A stretch of DNA of 64,000 nt, from positions 1-64,000 of IMG/VR virus record IMGVR_UViG_3300017917_002108; one strand, 5' to 3'. The DNA is from a virus. The position numbers were made by a program, and so were the translations under genes. Shown one piece after another: positions 5,114-12,688 of this stretch (position 1 is the stretch's first letter; each line of letters starts with the position of its first letter). The notes under the pieces are model-generated. The model saw only the letters and a program-made list of their open reading frames with translations. It ran no database searches and had not been told where the DNA came from.

Positions 5114-5787
5114 AACGAGTGATTGAAATCCGTGCCGCAGAGGGCGGTGAAGATTCAAAACTATTTGTCAGCGATCTCGCGACCGCTTACCAGAAATTGG
5201 GAATGAAACTAGGTTGAACTACCCGCCTGATAGATGTACGTCTTGGCGAGTGTAGTTTACTTGTTGAGGGCGCAGATCTATCCGGCTTAGACAATGAGCC
5301 CGGAGGTCATAGAATACAGCGTGTTCCTCCCACGGAACGCAAGGGCAGAGTTCATACCAGCACCGTTACCGTCGCGGTCATAGACAGCGAGGATGCCTGG
5401 ACAGCACCAACTATACATAAGTCCGATCTAAAGATTGAATGGTATAGTGGTACTGGGGCTGGTGGACAATATCGCAACAAACATCAAAACAGTTGTCGTA
5501 TCACACACATTCCTTCAGGAATCGTAGCCAAATCAGAATGCCGTAGTCGCCAAAATAGTTTGGATTCCGCTATGGCGGAAATACAACAGCGCATTGACAG
5601 CGAAGCCAAAAGATCGTATAATAATAACATAGCCTGCAATAGAAAGCAGCAAGTTGGGTCAGGCATGCGGGGAGACAAAATCCGCACCTACAGATTCCAG
5701 GACGATTCTGTTCAAGATCATCTGACAGGCTGTAGAGCAAAATGTTCCGCAGTTTTGAAAGGCAATATAGATTTACTTTGGAGATAA
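5110..5787 (+). CDS. Short RF1-like peptide chain release factor with an in-frame UGA
   Basis: Reading one frame from ATG 5110 gives a release factor of about 225 aa lacking domain 1. Order of motifs: IEIRAAEGGEDSKLF (start of domain 2), an in-frame TGA at codon 36 (5215-5217), then GHRIQRVPPTERKGRVHTS with PPT in the place of the RF1 PxT codon-recognition motif, the catalytic GTGAGGQYRNKHQNS, and GSGMRGDKIRTYRF near the end. The stop is TAA at 5785-5787. The frame is open and conserved-looking on both sides of the TGA, with no in-frame ATG, GTG or TTG after it until Met at 5571, beyond GGQ. A potential hairpin starts at the TGA (5217-5257). UGA readthrough, TGG-to-TGA mutation, sequencing error or early decay are the alternatives. 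Confidence 0.78.
5217..5257 (+). promoter_or_regulatory. Potential recoding hairpin immediately after the in-frame UGA
   Basis: AACTAC (5217-5222) pairs with GTAGTT (5252-5257), and after a small internal loop CGCC (5224-5227) pairs with GGCG (5245-5248), with a further AGA/TCT pairing inside the loop. A stem this close to a stop codon is the type of element that promotes readthrough in several recoding systems. The pairing is visible; function is inferred. Confidence 0.45.
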
Positions 5788-5789
5788 AC

Positions 5790-6287
5790 ATGGCACCATG
5801 GATTCAGAATGTATCGCTCAGCGATGTACGTAAAGGTCATCACATCGATGCGGGCATCAATTCCATGTTGATCCAGATCGTAGATCCAGCAATGGAGTTT
5901 CCTGCACCGTCTTATCAGTTTCGAGAAGTTCATCAATTCGAGTTCTTGGATCTTGAAAAGAGCGATAATTGTATTAACGACGATTGGAAGATACAAGATG
6001 CGCAGGCCGCAGAACTTGTAAGGCTTCTACAACATGCTTTAGAGCATAAGATGAATGTGGTTGTTCATTGTGTAGCGGGCGTCTGTCGTTCGGGTGCTGT
6101 CTGCGAGATTGGAGTTATGATGGGCTTCCGTGATACTGAAGTTTTTCGTTCACCTAATCTATTAGTCAAGCACAAGATGATGAAGTGCCTGGGTTGGACC
6201 TATGATGAAAAAGAAGCTCATACGATCAATGGTGTGATTTTAGATTCCGGCCTTATTGTGCCAAAAAATTATGAAGGGGGTATTTAA
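5790..6287 (+). CDS. Protein tyrosine/dual-specificity phosphatase-like protein
   Basis: The start at ATG 5790 follows TTTGGAGATAAAC, 2 nt after the release factor stop; an upstream in-frame ATG lies inside that gene. The 165-aa product has the cysteine phosphatase loop at about residues 91-98, HCVAGVCRSG, matching HCx5R with the catalytic Cys and Arg present. A likely general acid lies in the segment about residues 60-75, which contains DDW. It would remove phosphate from Tyr or Ser/Thr residues, or possibly from a small molecule. The stop overlaps the next gene's start (TAATG). Confidence 0.8.
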   Translation: MAPWIQNVSLSDVRKGHHIDAGINSMLIQIVDPAMEFPAPSYQFREVHQFEFLDLEKSDNCINDDWKIQDAQAAELVRLLQHALEHKMNVVVHCVAGVCRSGAVCEIGVMMGFRDTEVFRSPNLLVKHKMMKCLGWTYDEKEAHTINGVILDSGLIVPKNYEGGI

Positions 6288-6592
6288 TGAGAGACGAAAA
6301 TGAACTAGAAGTTCCTAGTCACACTATAGAAGCATTAGATCGGTATTGGACTCACGGTTACGAGCCAGGTAGCTTTTTAGGTATGTTACTTTGTGGTGAT
6401 GTCTACAATGCTGTTCTACGTGCCGATCGTTGGAACAAACAAGCATTAGGGCCTATTGTAGAATACATTGTTCGTAATGCCCCTCGGGGCAGCTACGGTA
6501 GTGTTCAGCTGTATCAAGATTGGGTGAATCACGGTGTGGCTTTTCAACAACACCAAAAGAATCGAGTAGTTGACATTTTGAGCACTCCCTAG
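6287..6592 (+). CDS. Hypothetical protein (101 aa)
   Basis: The ATG at 6287 overlaps the preceding stop, and GAAGGGGGTATTTA just upstream is a good ribosome site. The product looks all-helical, with a conserved-looking Trp/Tyr pattern and no known motif. It is of a size common among conserved small phage proteins. It ends inside the promoter of the next gene. Function unknown. Confidence 0.72.
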   Translation: MRDENELEVPSHTIEALDRYWTHGYEPGSFLGMLLCGDVYNAVLRADRWNKQALGPIVEYIVRNAPRGSYGSVQLYQDWVNHGVAFQQHQKNRVVDILSTP

Positions 6593-6598
6593 TATAAT
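6570..6598 (+). promoter_or_regulatory. Sigma70 promoter giving a probable leaderless mRNA
   Basis: TTGACA at 6570-6575 and TATAAT at 6593-6598 are 17 bp apart. The -10 box ends 7 nt before the ATG at 6606, so transcription should start at or within a base or two of the start codon. No Shine-Dalgarno lies upstream. Confidence 0.82.
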
Positions 6599-6605
6599 AG
6601 ATACT

Positions 6606-7013
6606 ATGGAATACATTATTGAAGCCCGAAGCCAGAGGACTAAAAAGTTTATTGATATGATCTTACGATCTATGATTAAACAGCTGAAACTCAAAAACAG
6701 CAGAAAAGTCCTTTTTGTAAAAGTTAGCAGAGCCGATATTGACAATGACAATGACGGTCAGACCTGCTATATTCCGGGAGTTGATGGAATCGTTATCATA
6801 GTCAAGCCACAATCGCTTGAAAAGATGGGGATAACATTAGCTCACGAAATGGTTCATGCTAAACAAATGGCGTCGGGAAAACTCAAAACTATCGATGGTG
6901 TAAATTATTGGTGCGGCAAACGCTACACTAAAAGGACAAAGTATCTAAACAAGCCTTGGGAAATCGAGGCATTTTCAAAACAAGAACTTCTGTTTAGGAG
7001 ATCAATAGAATGA
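6606..7013 (+). CDS. Small zinc metallopeptidase-like protein (HExxH)
   Basis: The 135-aa product has HEMVH in TLAHEMVHAKQM (about residues 80-91), the zinc-binding and catalytic helix of zincin peptidases. A likely third ligand lies in PWEIEAF near residue 117. An acidic DNDNDG stretch (about 47-52) and basic N- and C-terminal parts flank it. Similar short phage and SprT-like proteins exist, but the substrate is unknown. The gene appears leaderless (see the promoter at 6570-6598). Confidence 0.75.
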   Translation: MEYIIEARSQRTKKFIDMILRSMIKQLKLKNSRKVLFVKVSRADIDNDNDGQTCYIPGVDGIVIIVKPQSLEKMGITLAHEMVHAKQMASGKLKTIDGVNYWCGKRYTKRTKYLNKPWEIEAFSKQELLFRRSIE

Positions 7014-7025
7014 AAGGAGGGCACT

Positions 7026-7628
7026 ATGCCTAGCGTGTTTTTAGTAAGTGATACGCACTTCGGCCATGCAGGCGTGTGTCGTTTCACTCGAGATGATGGT
7101 AGTAAGTTGAGACCGTGGGATTCGGCTGAAGAAATGGACGAAGCTATGGTCAAGGCTTGGAACGAGAGAGTTAAGCCTACTGACAAGGTGTATCACTTAG
7201 GTGATGTTGTTATTAATCGTAAGGCAATGAGCACATTAGCTCGTTTGAACGGAGACAAGGTTTTAATCCGTGGTAACCACGACATCTTTAGAGATGGCGA
7301 GTACAGACAGTACTTTAGAGAATTACGTGCATATCATGTTATGAACGGAATGATCTTAAGTCACATTCCTGTACACAGTGATAGTTTGGGTCGTTTTGGT
7401 GTTAACATTCACGGACACTTACACGCAAACCGTGTTAAGAAGGCTCGTGGAGTTGATGCTCGTACAGGAGAAATTTTGTACAGCGATGAGATCGATCCTC
7501 GTTACCATTGCGTCTGCGTAGAACAAACACCAAACTTTGCGCCTATCTTGTTTGAAGACGTTATCAAGCGTATTGAAGCAGAAGGCGGATCAGTAGGTTT
7601 TAGGAACGGTAACGGTCCTACAATGTGA
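7026..7628 (+). CDS. Calcineurin-like metallophosphoesterase (200 aa)
   Basis: Motifs of the family appear in order: SDTHFGH (residues about 8-14), GD in HLGDVV (about 57-62), GNHD (about 83-86), HIPVHS and the terminal HGHLHAN (about 129-136), giving the two-metal site. Such phage and bacterial proteins act on phosphomonoesters or phosphodiesters; the substrate is not evident. GAAAGGAGGGCACT before ATG 7026 is a very strong ribosome site, unlike the leaderless gene upstream. A terminator follows at 7646-7673. CGT is used often for Arg, more than in neighbouring genes. Confidence 0.9.
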   Translation: MPSVFLVSDTHFGHAGVCRFTRDDGSKLRPWDSAEEMDEAMVKAWNERVKPTDKVYHLGDVVINRKAMSTLARLNGDKVLIRGNHDIFRDGEYRQYFRELRAYHVMNGMILSHIPVHSDSLGRFGVNIHGHLHANRVKKARGVDARTGEILYSDEIDPRYHCVCVEQTPNFAPILFEDVIKRIEAEGGSVGFRNGNGPTM

Positions 7629-7645
7629 CATTATCTACGTACTTT

Positions 7646-7673
7646 ATAGGGCTCTTCGGAGCCCTATTTTTTT
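7646..7673 (+). terminator. Rho-independent terminator
   Basis: A 9-bp stem (7646-7654 with 7659-7667), ATAGGGCTC/GAGCCCTAT, with a stable TTCG loop is followed by a run of T to 7673. It closes the early operon and separates it from the late fibre gene. Confidence 0.95.
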
Positions 7674-7697
7674 GACTGAACGTTCTGGAACAAATGA

Positions 7698-7705
7698 TAT
7701 AAATA
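7698..7705 (+). promoter_or_regulatory. T4-type late promoter
   Basis: An exact TATAAATA box lies 31 nt before the fibre gene start, with no sigma70 -35 hexamer at proper spacing. In T4 this box is read by the gp55 late sigma factor; a gp55-like gene is not in this window. Confidence 0.8.
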
Positions 7706-7735
7706 TATGAGCTTGGTAAAGTTTCGGAGTCAAAT

Positions 7736-9463
7736 ATGCCCTTACAAATTAAAAGAGGCCCAACAGCAGATAGAACTACCTATACGCCGGTACAAGGCGA
7801 ATTGGTGTTTGATACTGATGAAAACAAATTATATGTAGGAGACGGTACTACTGTAGGTGGTATAGCTTCTACATCGATCAGCATCGAAGATGCGCAAGAT
7901 GCGGCAGCATCTCTATTAACCAGCGGTATTCATACCGGAATTTCATTCACGTACAACGACACTGCGGCCAGAATAGACGCTGTTCTAGGCACAGATCTAG
8001 TGACTGATATCAAAGGATCTGTATTTGCAGACGACAGCACAATTTTAGTAGACAGTGTATCTGCTCAAATCAATCTAGACGGAACTGTAAAAGGCGATAT
8101 CGTACCTGATGTAGATTCTGCCTATGATCTCGGCAGTGCCTCTTTTAAATTTAGAGACCTTTATCTCAGTGGGACCAGTATATATCTGGGTTCTGCACTG
8201 ATTACAGCTTCTGGTTCAATAGTTAATTTACCTGCCGGATCAACTATCGGTGGACTGGACATAGGTTCTGGCAGCGGAGTTACACCCGGAAGTAATTACA
8301 ATATCAATATCGTAGGCGACGACAGCACAGTAATTCTAAATTCGTCAACTAAAACAATTACCGCAGCCGGTGGTTTTGTGGGCAATATAACTGGTAATCT
8401 TATCGGTAACACCACAGGCTATCACACAGGCGATGTCAAAGGATCTATATTTGCAGATGATTCGACTATTCTTGTGGATGCGGTAGGCGCGGTTATTAGA
8501 GCCGATATCGCTACCGATGAAATTAAATTAGGAACTCCTAGTTCTTATGATCTAAGAATTTACAAAACTGTTCCAGGAGAAGTCACCTTTGATGTTAGCG
8601 GTCTTTTAGATTTTAGATTAAATGCAACAAACCTAAATCTAGGATCAAATACATATTCATCTAGACTCAACATATTCAGAAGCGGTTCAGTCGGTACTAT
8701 AGCTAATTTTTATACAGCAGTCACAGGTGGCGGCACTTCAGGAAACAATTTTAGTTTTTATAGAGCTAACGGCACACTAGGCAGTCCAACTGCTATGGCC
8801 GACGGTGAAAGAATTATAGATATTGACTTTCACGGCCATACAGGATCCGGTTATTTTTCCGCAGCCAATATTCGTGCATATGTAGATGGCACGCCTTCAG
8901 CTGGTGTTGTTCCAGGTGGACTTGTATTAATGACTAGATCTGCTGGAGGATCTATGCAGAACTCGGTCACCATAGATTCTACCAATGCAACTACTCTTAG
9001 AGGAAATCTTAATGTAGATTCTGGTAACGTAAACGTTACAGTTTATGGCAATAACCAAAGCGTAAAATCTGTAAACTTTTATAGAGCAAGAGGAAACATT
9101 TCAACGCCCACAACAGCATTGGCCAACGATCACTTGTATTCGTTAAAATTCAATGCCTATGACGGTTCGGCCTATCAGCAGAGCAGTCTGATCAGAGCTG
9201 AAATTGATGGCTCATTATTAGGTGGAGGAATAGTTCCAGGCAAGTTGGTTTTAATGACAGTTGGCACAGCAGGAACTATGACCACTGCCATGCAGATTAA
9301 TAAGGATCAAGTAGTTTCTGTTAACAAAGCTCTACAACTACCGGTGTATGCAGATTCGACTGCAAGATCAGCGGGTATACCAACACCAGCTACAGGCATG
9401 GTATGTATTACTGCTTCTAGTTTTACCTGGTATGACGGTACTGTTTGGCAGACTCTAACCTAA
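7736..9463 (+). CDS. Tail fibre / receptor-binding structural protein (575 aa)
   Basis: The N-terminus (residues 1-45; MPLQIKRGPTADR then ELVFDTDENKLYVGDG) matches the attachment domain common on phage fibres and tropism determinants. The body is Ser/Thr/Gly-rich beta-structure with repeats: DVKGSIFADDSTILVD appears near residues 91 and 235, and DLGSASFKFRDLYLSGTSIY (about 131-150) recurs as a motif in fibres at 41907 and 47055. The C-terminus ends in a short TWYDGTVWQ-type strand. It would be a trimeric virion fibre. The ribosome site is CGGAGTCAA. Confidence 0.85.
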   Translation: MPLQIKRGPTADRTTYTPVQGELVFDTDENKLYVGDGTTVGGIASTSISIEDAQDAAASLLTSGIHTGISFTYNDTAARIDAVLGTDLVTDIKGSVFADDSTILVDSVSAQINLDGTVKGDIVPDVDSAYDLGSASFKFRDLYLSGTSIYLGSALITASGSIVNLPAGSTIGGLDIGSGSGVTPGSNYNINIVGDDSTVILNSSTKTITAAGGFVGNITGNLIGNTTGYHTGDVKGSIFADDSTILVDAVGAVIRADIATDEIKLGTPSSYDLRIYKTVPGEVTFDVSGLLDFRLNATNLNLGSNTYSSRLNIFRSGSVGTIANFYTAVTGGGTSGNNFSFYRANGTLGSPTAMADGERIIDIDFHGHTGSGYFSAANIRAYVDGTPSAGVVPGGLVLMTRSAGGSMQNSVTIDSTNATTLRGNLNVDSGNVNVTVYGNNQSVKSVNFYRARGNISTPTTALANDHLYSLKFNAYDGSAYQQSSLIRAEIDGSLLGGGIVPGKLVLMTVGTAGTMTTAMQINKDQVVSVNKALQLPVYADSTARSAGIPTPATGMVCITASSFTWYDGTVWQTLT

Positions 9464-10735
9464 TCAACGATGCCATTCGGCATGTAATCTCTCAGAGTGC
9501 GCCACTGGTTCTTTTCGAACATTAGTTTGTTTAAAACCAAACTCAGTGGCGAATTCATCTAGCTTTTCAATAGTCCATGGAAAAAAATCAATTGACTTAC
9601 AATCTTCGTGTTGATGATCTTTGAATCCTGGATTCACCCGCCAATACATTCTTCCAGTTTCTTTCAAACAGCTGACCACTTTAGCTATCTGATTTCTTAT
9701 GTCCTGTTCTGATCCAAAATTGATACTTCCATAACAGACCGCTACATCAAATAATCTATCTGGTTCATAATCTTCAATAGTGGTCATGATATCTGCCTGA
9801 TCGAAAGCGGGATCAATACCTACAACATTCTTACATAATGTCTTAAATGGATTGTATCCGCAGCCGACATCCAGGACCCATTCGTCATCCGAAATTTTAG
9901 TAGCCAATTCTCTATGAGTGTAATCAGGGCATTCGCCATAGATAGGAGCCCATTTATTAGCAAAATAATTATTAAGAGCATCTTGATTTAATTGTCTTTC
10001 TTTCTTTTGCAGTACGAAATAGAATCTATTATTGCTGTCCTTTTTAAAGGTAACTAGATTCAGATTATATTTTTTTGTGAGTTCGTAAACTGTTTCAAAT
10101 GTCCAAGGGAATATATCAACATATGGTCCGTTAGGCCATGCTATTCCTGGGTTGGCACGGAAATAGATCTTGCCCAAAGGCATTAATAATTCTATAAGTC
10201 TTTTAAATCTAATCTCTATATCGTCGAGAGAATTAAAATTAAGGCTGCCAAAGGCAATGATATGATCAAAACTTTCATTTTCTATCTTGAAGTCTAGGAC
10301 ATCTATCATATAGTCCGCACAGTTATTAAAAGGATCAATGCCTATGAGATTGTTTATCCTGCCCTTGAACTGGTTAAACCCGCATCCGAAATCTAATACC
10401 GCCTTGGGATTTTCTTTATTAATTTCGTCGACTATGGTCCAACCAGAATACTGATATCTATCAGTGTTAGGTTTCCAAATTTCTCCAAAAAATCTCATCA
10501 TGTATCTTTGATCTAGATCGCCTATAAACTGTTTAAGTGTCCCTTTTAGGTTAATATCAGTTAATGACAATTCTGATTTAATATGATTTTCAAACTTCTG
10601 CAATCTAGCAGGAGTCCAAGGCAGGTCTGTTAAAAAAGTATCTGAATTTATATTTTCTAAAATGCTCTTATACTTGGGTAATCCAAATGCGATTTCTAAT
10701 TCTTGCCATACAAGTTGTTTGATTTTTTGATTCAT
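9464..10735 (-). CDS. Tandem class I methyltransferase (two SAM domains)
   Basis: Two copies of the same methyltransferase fold are fused. The first SAM-binding loop is VLDFGCGFNQFKGRINNLIG (about residues 115-134) and the second is VLDVGCGYNPFKTLCKNVVG (about 288-307), each followed by GIDP. Each copy also has FDxxxxxGSxNF and a WRVNPG or FRANPG strand. A single-domain relative lies at 12670-13233. Such duplicated enzymes often act as pseudo-dimers. No target-recognition domain for DNA is seen, so a small molecule, glycan or protein target is as likely. It reads from a minus-strand late box at 10762-10769. Confidence 0.82.
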   Translation of the reverse strand: MNQKIKQLVWQELEIAFGLPKYKSILENINSDTFLTDLPWTPARLQKFENHIKSELSLTDINLKGTLKQFIGDLDQRYMMRFFGEIWKPNTDRYQYSGWTIVDEINKENPKAVLDFGCGFNQFKGRINNLIGIDPFNNCADYMIDVLDFKIENESFDHIIAFGSLNFNSLDDIEIRFKRLIELLMPLGKIYFRANPGIAWPNGPYVDIFPWTFETVYELTKKYNLNLVTFKKDSNNRFYFVLQKKERQLNQDALNNYFANKWAPIYGECPDYTHRELATKISDDEWVLDVGCGYNPFKTLCKNVVGIDPAFDQADIMTTIEDYEPDRLFDVAVCYGSINFGSEQDIRNQIAKVVSCLKETGRMYWRVNPGFKDHQHEDCKSIDFFPWTIEKLDEFATEFGFKQTNVRKEPVAHSERLHAEWHR

Positions 10736-10761
10736 AAGCTATCCGTGTGGAATTATAGTAG

Positions 10762-10817
10762 TATTTATTGACCTTGGAATTACCTAGATAATTTCTTGAT
10801 GCTCAGCATGATAAATA
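10762..10817. promoter_or_regulatory. Divergent pair of late promoters
   Basis: AATAAATA on the minus strand (10762-10769) faces the methyltransferase gene, and GATAAATA on the plus strand (10810-10817) faces the gene at 10851. Both are one base from the T4 late box TATAAATA and lie 27-33 nt from the starts they serve. Confidence 0.6.
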
Positions 10818-10850
10818 CATTCATAGGTAACGTCTGTTTAGGAGAAAAAA

Positions 10851-11381
10851 ATGCCTAAAATTTATTTTTTAGTTAGTTCTTTGGGTACAGGAAGGAACGT
10901 CACGGTCAGTTTGATTGAACTTTATAAATCAAACAATAAGAAATGTATAGAAGAAAGACTAGGTGGTGCTCCGGGAATTTTGCAGTATGGGCAACGTACT
11001 TCGGAACATGTCCTATCAGGAATCAGCGAATATATAGGTCTTGTAGACGCTGATGCAATTATCTTTAACGGGTTCAGAATTGCTGAGCATATCGAAGCCA
11101 TTTATAATCAGTATAAATCTACAGCAACATTTATCTTCACAAGAGAAAGATATGAAGGTGCTGTATCAAATGAAATTAGAAACTTTCATAAGTACACCAC
11201 AGACGAGATCGTAGAACAAGTAGTACAAGATCAAAAATCAAAAATTGCTAAAGTTGTAGCAGATAATAATCTTGTTCTTACTTATAGACCTGTAAATTGG
11301 AATAGTTCTTTCTTCGAAGGTGCTGTGTTGAACAGTGAAGAAGGACTAACTGAAATAGCAATTTTAGGAAACTTAATCTAA
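10851..11381 (+). CDS. 176-aa P-loop-like protein, paralogue A of a phage family
   Basis: Two other proteins here share its layout: 15691-16215 and 32191-32721. All start with a hydrophobic strand and a Gly-rich turn (here LVSSLGTGRN), and have a middle motif, ADAIIFNGFRIAEHIEAIYN, matching DVLIMSGWEINKHIKHIFEF and TTFVYYGWELVECLEQLYIS. The fold is probably a degenerate P-loop kinase or sulfotransferase. Paralogue A lacks a Lys in the turn, so nucleotide binding may be lost. It has a good TTAGGAGAAAAAA ribosome site and a late promoter, and its 3' end overlaps the converging gene by 9 nt. Confidence 0.68.
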   Translation: MPKIYFLVSSLGTGRNVTVSLIELYKSNNKKCIEERLGGAPGILQYGQRTSEHVLSGISEYIGLVDADAIIFNGFRIAEHIEAIYNQYKSTATFIFTRERYEGAVSNEIRNFHKYTTDEIVEQVVQDQKSKIAKVVADNNLVLTYRPVNWNSSFFEGAVLNSEEGLTEIAILGNLI

Positions 11382-11948
11382 GGTATATAAACGGACCTGC
11401 ATATCGGTCGGTTTACTAACACCATCTTCAAAATAATCTTTTAGATCAAAGTCATGCCACTCACCGGCTCCGACTATGTCTGCCATCTTGTCTAATTCTT
11501 TGTAAGAGTGGATAAAGATCTCATATAAATGATCTTTATCCAACGGATACTTACCAAAATTATAGTGTTTAATCAGATATCTGTCTCGACTATAGGGTTC
11601 TAAAAATGTATAATGATCATTGATGACATAGTCAATATCTTTATGCTTGAAAAAATAAAATCTACTGCCCCTCGGAGCATAAGGTTTATACCATTTCATG
11701 ATTACATTTTGCTTTGCATCTTCTGCAAAGTTCTGAACACCTATGTTACATTCTTGCGCTGTAGTGTCGTTCCACATGATAGATTTTACAACATCGTCAA
11801 AACCTACTCTCTGAATAGCATTTCCATATAGACCCTTACCAATTTTAGTCAACGGCATTACAGGAGTTGAAATTCTAGGATCACCTGTTAAGATCTTTCT
11901 TACGAAATGCAGAGTTGGCCATAATCCTACAAAAAAATTTATTCTCAT
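11373..11948 (-). CDS. Hypothetical protein, last gene of the minus-strand accessory operon
   Basis: The 191-aa product has no motif I can name. It is rich in aromatic residues, with Tyr/His clusters in the middle (YVINDHYTFLEPYSRDRYL). It overlaps the preceding sulfotransferase-like gene by 4 nt (ATGA), so the two are translationally coupled and probably function together. No signal or membrane segment is seen. Confidence 0.72.
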   Translation of the reverse strand: MRINFFVGLWPTLHFVRKILTGDPRISTPVMPLTKIGKGLYGNAIQRVGFDDVVKSIMWNDTTAQECNIGVQNFAEDAKQNVIMKWYKPYAPRGSRFYFFKHKDIDYVINDHYTFLEPYSRDRYLIKHYNFGKYPLDKDHLYEIFIHSYKELDKMADIVGAGEWHDFDLKDYFEDGVSKPTDMQVRLYTLD

Positions 11949-12688
11949 TTTTTCTTTCCATCAAAAGCTCTGGGATTACCATATTTTATTGTTACAAAAC
12001 ATGTGTTACCTAAATTCCTTCCCATCGATACCTGTCCACAAACATTGTCAATACCGTCTGGATGACGAGGTCTTTCTTCATTCTGTCTTAGTAATAGAGT
12101 CGAAGGCTCACCGTAGTGTTGTCTAAAGAAATCAACATTAAGATGCTGTAATTTTAGATTATGCTTGTTGATCCATTTATCAATGTTATCGCATTGGGTC
12201 GTAACTTCGTTCCATACAGCTTCATAGTCTCGCTTATAAAAATCATATGCGTCGTGATGTATGTCGTGACCTTCACAGATTTGCCACCATAGCCAACATT
12301 TCTGAGGTTCTTGTCTAGTAGTAAGTATATCACATTCCGGAAATAATTTTTCGATATGATCAAAATAATAACTCCAATAATGACTTTTATGGAATCTTAC
12401 CACAAATGGTGTGACAGATTCATCCGGCGGTTCTTCTGCATAAGCAGAATCTAACATAGTTTCTATCTGCTCTCTATCATAATCCCTAAAATTAAGGACC
12501 CAATCATATCCTGGTTCATTTCCGGGATTCCAATATGCACCTAAATGTCCGTGCCAATTTCTTTTAGCATTCACATCTGTGTTATCAGTGTACGGAGCCC
12601 ATCCCGCTCTCAACCAACGATCGGTGCTGGACCACATAGCGCCTGGCGCTCCTGTTATGAAAATTCTTTTTATTTTTGCTTTTGCCAT
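11945..12688 (-). CDS. Sulfotransferase-like P-loop protein (GAPG type)
   Basis: The N-terminus IKRIFITGAPGAMWSSTDR carries a strand plus a PAPS/nucleotide-binding-like loop (about residues 10-18), as in sulfotransferases. A later ILTTRQEPQKCWLWW segment (about 140-154) corresponds to the second PAPS-contact region, with an Arg. It is a clear paralogue of 19626-20321, sharing TGAPGxxWS and HxGAYWxPGN. The acceptor is unknown; it might instead be a kinase-like enzyme. It overlaps its neighbours by 4 and 19 nt in a tight minus-strand operon with a methyltransferase and an amidohydrolase-fold protein. Confidence 0.72.
   Translation of the reverse strand: MAKAKIKRIFITGAPGAMWSSTDRWLRAGWAPYTDNTDVNAKRNWHGHLGAYWNPGNEPGYDWVLNFRDYDREQIETMLDSAYAEEPPDESVTPFVVRFHKSHYWSYYFDHIEKLFPECDILTTRQEPQKCWLWWQICEGHDIHHDAYDFYKRDYEAVWNEVTTQCDNIDKWINKHNLKLQHLNVDFFRQHYGEPSTLLLRQNEERPRHPDGIDNVCGQVSMGRNLGNTCFVTIKYGNPRAFDGKKK

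Noticed and set aside
5215-5257. Selenocysteine insertion at the UGA with the hairpin as SECIS
   Set aside because: No selenocysteine machinery is visible and a release factor has no reason for Sec at that site; simple readthrough or mutation is more economical.
5110-5787. UGA reassigned as a sense codon throughout the phage
   Set aside because: TGA is used as the normal stop elsewhere, for example at the end of thyX (23897-23899) and the gene ending at 7013, so genome-wide reassignment is not supported.
5110-5787. Classical RF2-type +1 frameshift
   Set aside because: The protein motif is PxT (RF1-like), and the reading frame is identical before and after the TGA.
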